This document shows, one piece after another, positions 62,669 to 64,000 of a DNA stretch of 64,000 bases (positions are counted from its first letter, which is position 1; each line of letters starts with the position of its first letter). The notes beneath the pieces are model-generated. The model saw only the letters and a list, made by a program, of their open reading frames with translations. It was not told where the DNA came from and did no database searches. Made by a program: the position numbers and the translations under genes. Origin of the DNA: Ruegeria sp. R14_0 (GTDB taxonomy: Bacteria > Pseudomonadota > Alphaproteobacteria > Rhodobacterales > Rhodobacteraceae); the NCBI RefSeq assembly GCF_017743975.1, contig NZ_JAGHRC010000001.1, positions 1 through 64,000 on the forward strand, given 5' to 3'.

Positions 62669-63988
62669 ATGTCAGAACCCAAAAAGCTGTACATCAAGAC
62701 CTATGGTTGCCAGATGAACGTCTACGACAGTGAGCGTATGGCGGAAACTTTGGGCGGGCAGGGCTATGTGGAAACAAAAACGCCCGATGACGCGGATATG
62801 ATCCTGCTTAACACCTGCCACATTCGGGAAAAAGCGGCCGAGAAAATCTATTCCGAGCTTGGACGTTTCAAGGGGCTAAAAAGCGAAAAACCCGACCTTA
62901 AGATCGGCGTCGCGGGTTGTGTGGCCCAGGCCGAAGGCGAAGAGATCATGCGTCGTCAGCCGATGGTGGATCTGGTTGTCGGTCCGCAAAGTTATCACCG
63001 CCTGCCTGAGATGGAGGCGAAGACCCGCACCGGGGCCAAGGCGCTGGACACGGATTTCCCTGAAGAGGACAAGTTCGAAAAGCTCAAAGGCCGTCCCAAG
63101 GCCAAGCGTGGTCCGACCGCGTTTTTGACCGTGCAGGAAGGTTGCGACAAGTTCTGTGCGTTCTGCGTGGTGCCCTACACGCGCGGGGCCGAGGTCAGCC
63201 GTCCCGCCGATCGTATTCTGCGCGAAGCGCAGGATCTGGTCGAACGCGGCGTGCGCGAGATCACTCTGCTAGGGCAGAACGTCAACGCCTATCACGGGGC
63301 TGGGCCAAACGGTGACATGACCTTGGCCGGTCTGATCTGGGAATTGAATAAGGTCGACGGGCTGGAACGCATCCGCTTTACCACGTCACATCCCAACGAT
63401 ATGGCCGATGATTTGATCGAGGCGCACGGGACCTGCGAAAAGCTGATGCCGTACCTGCACCTGCCGGTTCAGTCTGGCTCGGACCGTATTCTCAAGCGAA
63501 TGAACCGCAGCCACACCGCCGAAAGCTATCTGCGCCTGATCGAACGTATCCGCGCCGCGCGGCCGGATATCGTGATGTCCGGCGACTTTATTGTGGGCTT
63601 CCCGGAAGAGACCGAAGAGGATTTTCAGGCCACCATGGATTTGGTGGAAGAGGTCAAATACGGGTATGCATATTCGTTCAAATACTCGACCCGGCCCGGA
63701 ACACCGGCTGCCGAGCGGTCTCAAGTTGATCCTGAGGTGGCGGATGACCGCCTGCAGCGCCTTCAAGCCCTGATCACCCGCCATCAGCGCGAGATTCAGG
63801 ACGCCATGGTTGGGCGAAACGTGAAAGTTCTGTTCGAAAAAGCGGGCCGCTTGCCGGGGCAGATGGTCGGAAAATCCGAGTATCTTCATTCGGTTCACGT
63901 GTCCGACGCCGATGTGACCATTGGGGAGCTCAGAGACGTACAGATCACCTCGTCCGGTGCCAATTCACTTGGCGGTGCGTTGTTGTAG
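62669..63988 (+). CDS. miaB: tRNA-2-methylthio-N6-dimethylallyladenosine synthase MiaB
   Basis: 439 aa from ATG 62669. Adds the 2-methylthio group to i6A37 of tRNAs. N-terminal UPF0004 cysteines ([33 protein letters not shown]), the radical-SAM triad [18 protein letters not shown], and a C-terminal TRAM domain ([20 protein letters not shown]). Complete at 63988, leaving only 12 nt to the window end. Confidence 0.95.
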   Translation: MSEPKKLYIKTYGCQMNVYDSERMAETLGGQGYVETKTPDDADMILLNTCHIREKAAEKIYSELGRFKGLKSEKPDLKIGVAGCVAQAEGEEIMRRQPMVDLVVGPQSYHRLPEMEAKTRTGAKALDTDFPEEDKFEKLKGRPKAKRGPTAFLTVQEGCDKFCAFCVVPYTRGAEVSRPADRILREAQDLVERGVREITLLGQNVNAYHGAGPNGDMTLAGLIWELNKVDGLERIRFTTSHPNDMADDLIEAHGTCEKLMPYLHLPVQSGSDRILKRMNRSHTAESYLRLIERIRAARPDIVMSGDFIVGFPEETEEDFQATMDLVEEVKYGYAYSFKYSTRPGTPAAERSQVDPEVADDRLQRLQALITRHQREIQDAMVGRNVKVLFEKAGRLPGQMVGKSEYLHSVHVSDADVTIGELRDVQITSSGANSLGGALL

Positions 63989-64000
63989 CCCTGGATTTAT

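Noticed and set aside
1-64000. CRISPR arrays, insertion sequences, integrases or prophage genes
   Set aside because: No regularly spaced direct repeats, transposase motifs or phage genes were noticed; the repeats found are local palindromes.

Overview
The window looks like a chromosomal segment of a marine alphaproteobacterium of the Roseobacter group (Rhodobacterales, Ruegeria-like). This is inferred from the high GC content, a complete C-P lyase locus, a MttB-family methyltransferase next to dimethylglycine-dehydrogenase-like oxidoreductases, and an Irr-type Fur regulator divergent from fabA-fabB-fabI. No rRNA, tRNA, CRISPR array, integrase or insertion sequence was seen. Gene density is high and most genes lie in short operons with 1-4 nt overlaps.

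Layout. 1-5.8 kb: 3' end of tuf, a structured intergenic stretch with a tuf-like 3' remnant, a secreted M19-dipeptidase-like protein, a secreted YtcJ-type amidohydrolase, a TPR protein and rpe. 5.9-19.3 kb: phosphonate uptake and degradation: phnC-phnD-phnE1-phnE2-hexapeptide transferase, then divergent phnF and phnG-phnH-phnI-HAD-phnJ-phnK-phnL-phnN, a convergent DUF1045 (2H phosphoesterase-like) gene and phnM. phnP was not seen; the DUF1045 protein is a candidate for that step. 19.3-25.8 kb: a seven-gene minus-strand operon (two MurG/UGT-like and two GT4 glycosyltransferases, a histidine phosphatase, a NodB-like deacetylase and a small methyltransferase), which looks like an uncharacterised glycan or glycoconjugate pathway. 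26.2-28.6 kb: a large MscS-type channel. 28.7-35.9 kb: a YejABEF-like peptide ABC importer operon ending in a CoA-transferase. 36.1-43.3 kb: a paralogue of the small methyltransferase, a GST, and an operon for methylated-amine breakdown (dimethylglycine-dehydrogenase-like, MttB-like, TetR, DAO-family oxidase) preceded by a strong dyad that may be the TetR operator.

43.4-47.7 kb: an unrecognised Rossmann-like protein, a DUF3307 membrane protein, and a large ABC protein with a degenerate ATP site, a ~320-residue insertion and a C-terminal cyclic-nucleotide-binding-like domain, whose only plausible N-terminus lacks a standard start codon. 47.7-55.9 kb: a BigR/SqrR-type ArsR regulator, an enolase-superfamily enzyme, a zinc alcohol dehydrogenase, and a catabolic operon (haloacid dehalogenase, three alpha/beta hydrolases including a PcaD-like one, a serine/threonine dehydratase, an MFS exporter). 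56.0-64.0 kb: FKBP-type isomerase, fabA-fabB-fabI with a 58-residue membrane peptide downstream, irr, a LysR/PhyH divergent pair, a glycosyltransferase-2-like protein and miaB.

Intergenic regions carry several nested inverted repeats (183-240, 10661-10790, 28581-28655, 50476-50531) that share modules and may form a REP-like family. All functional calls come from motifs and gene context read by eye; no database search was possible.
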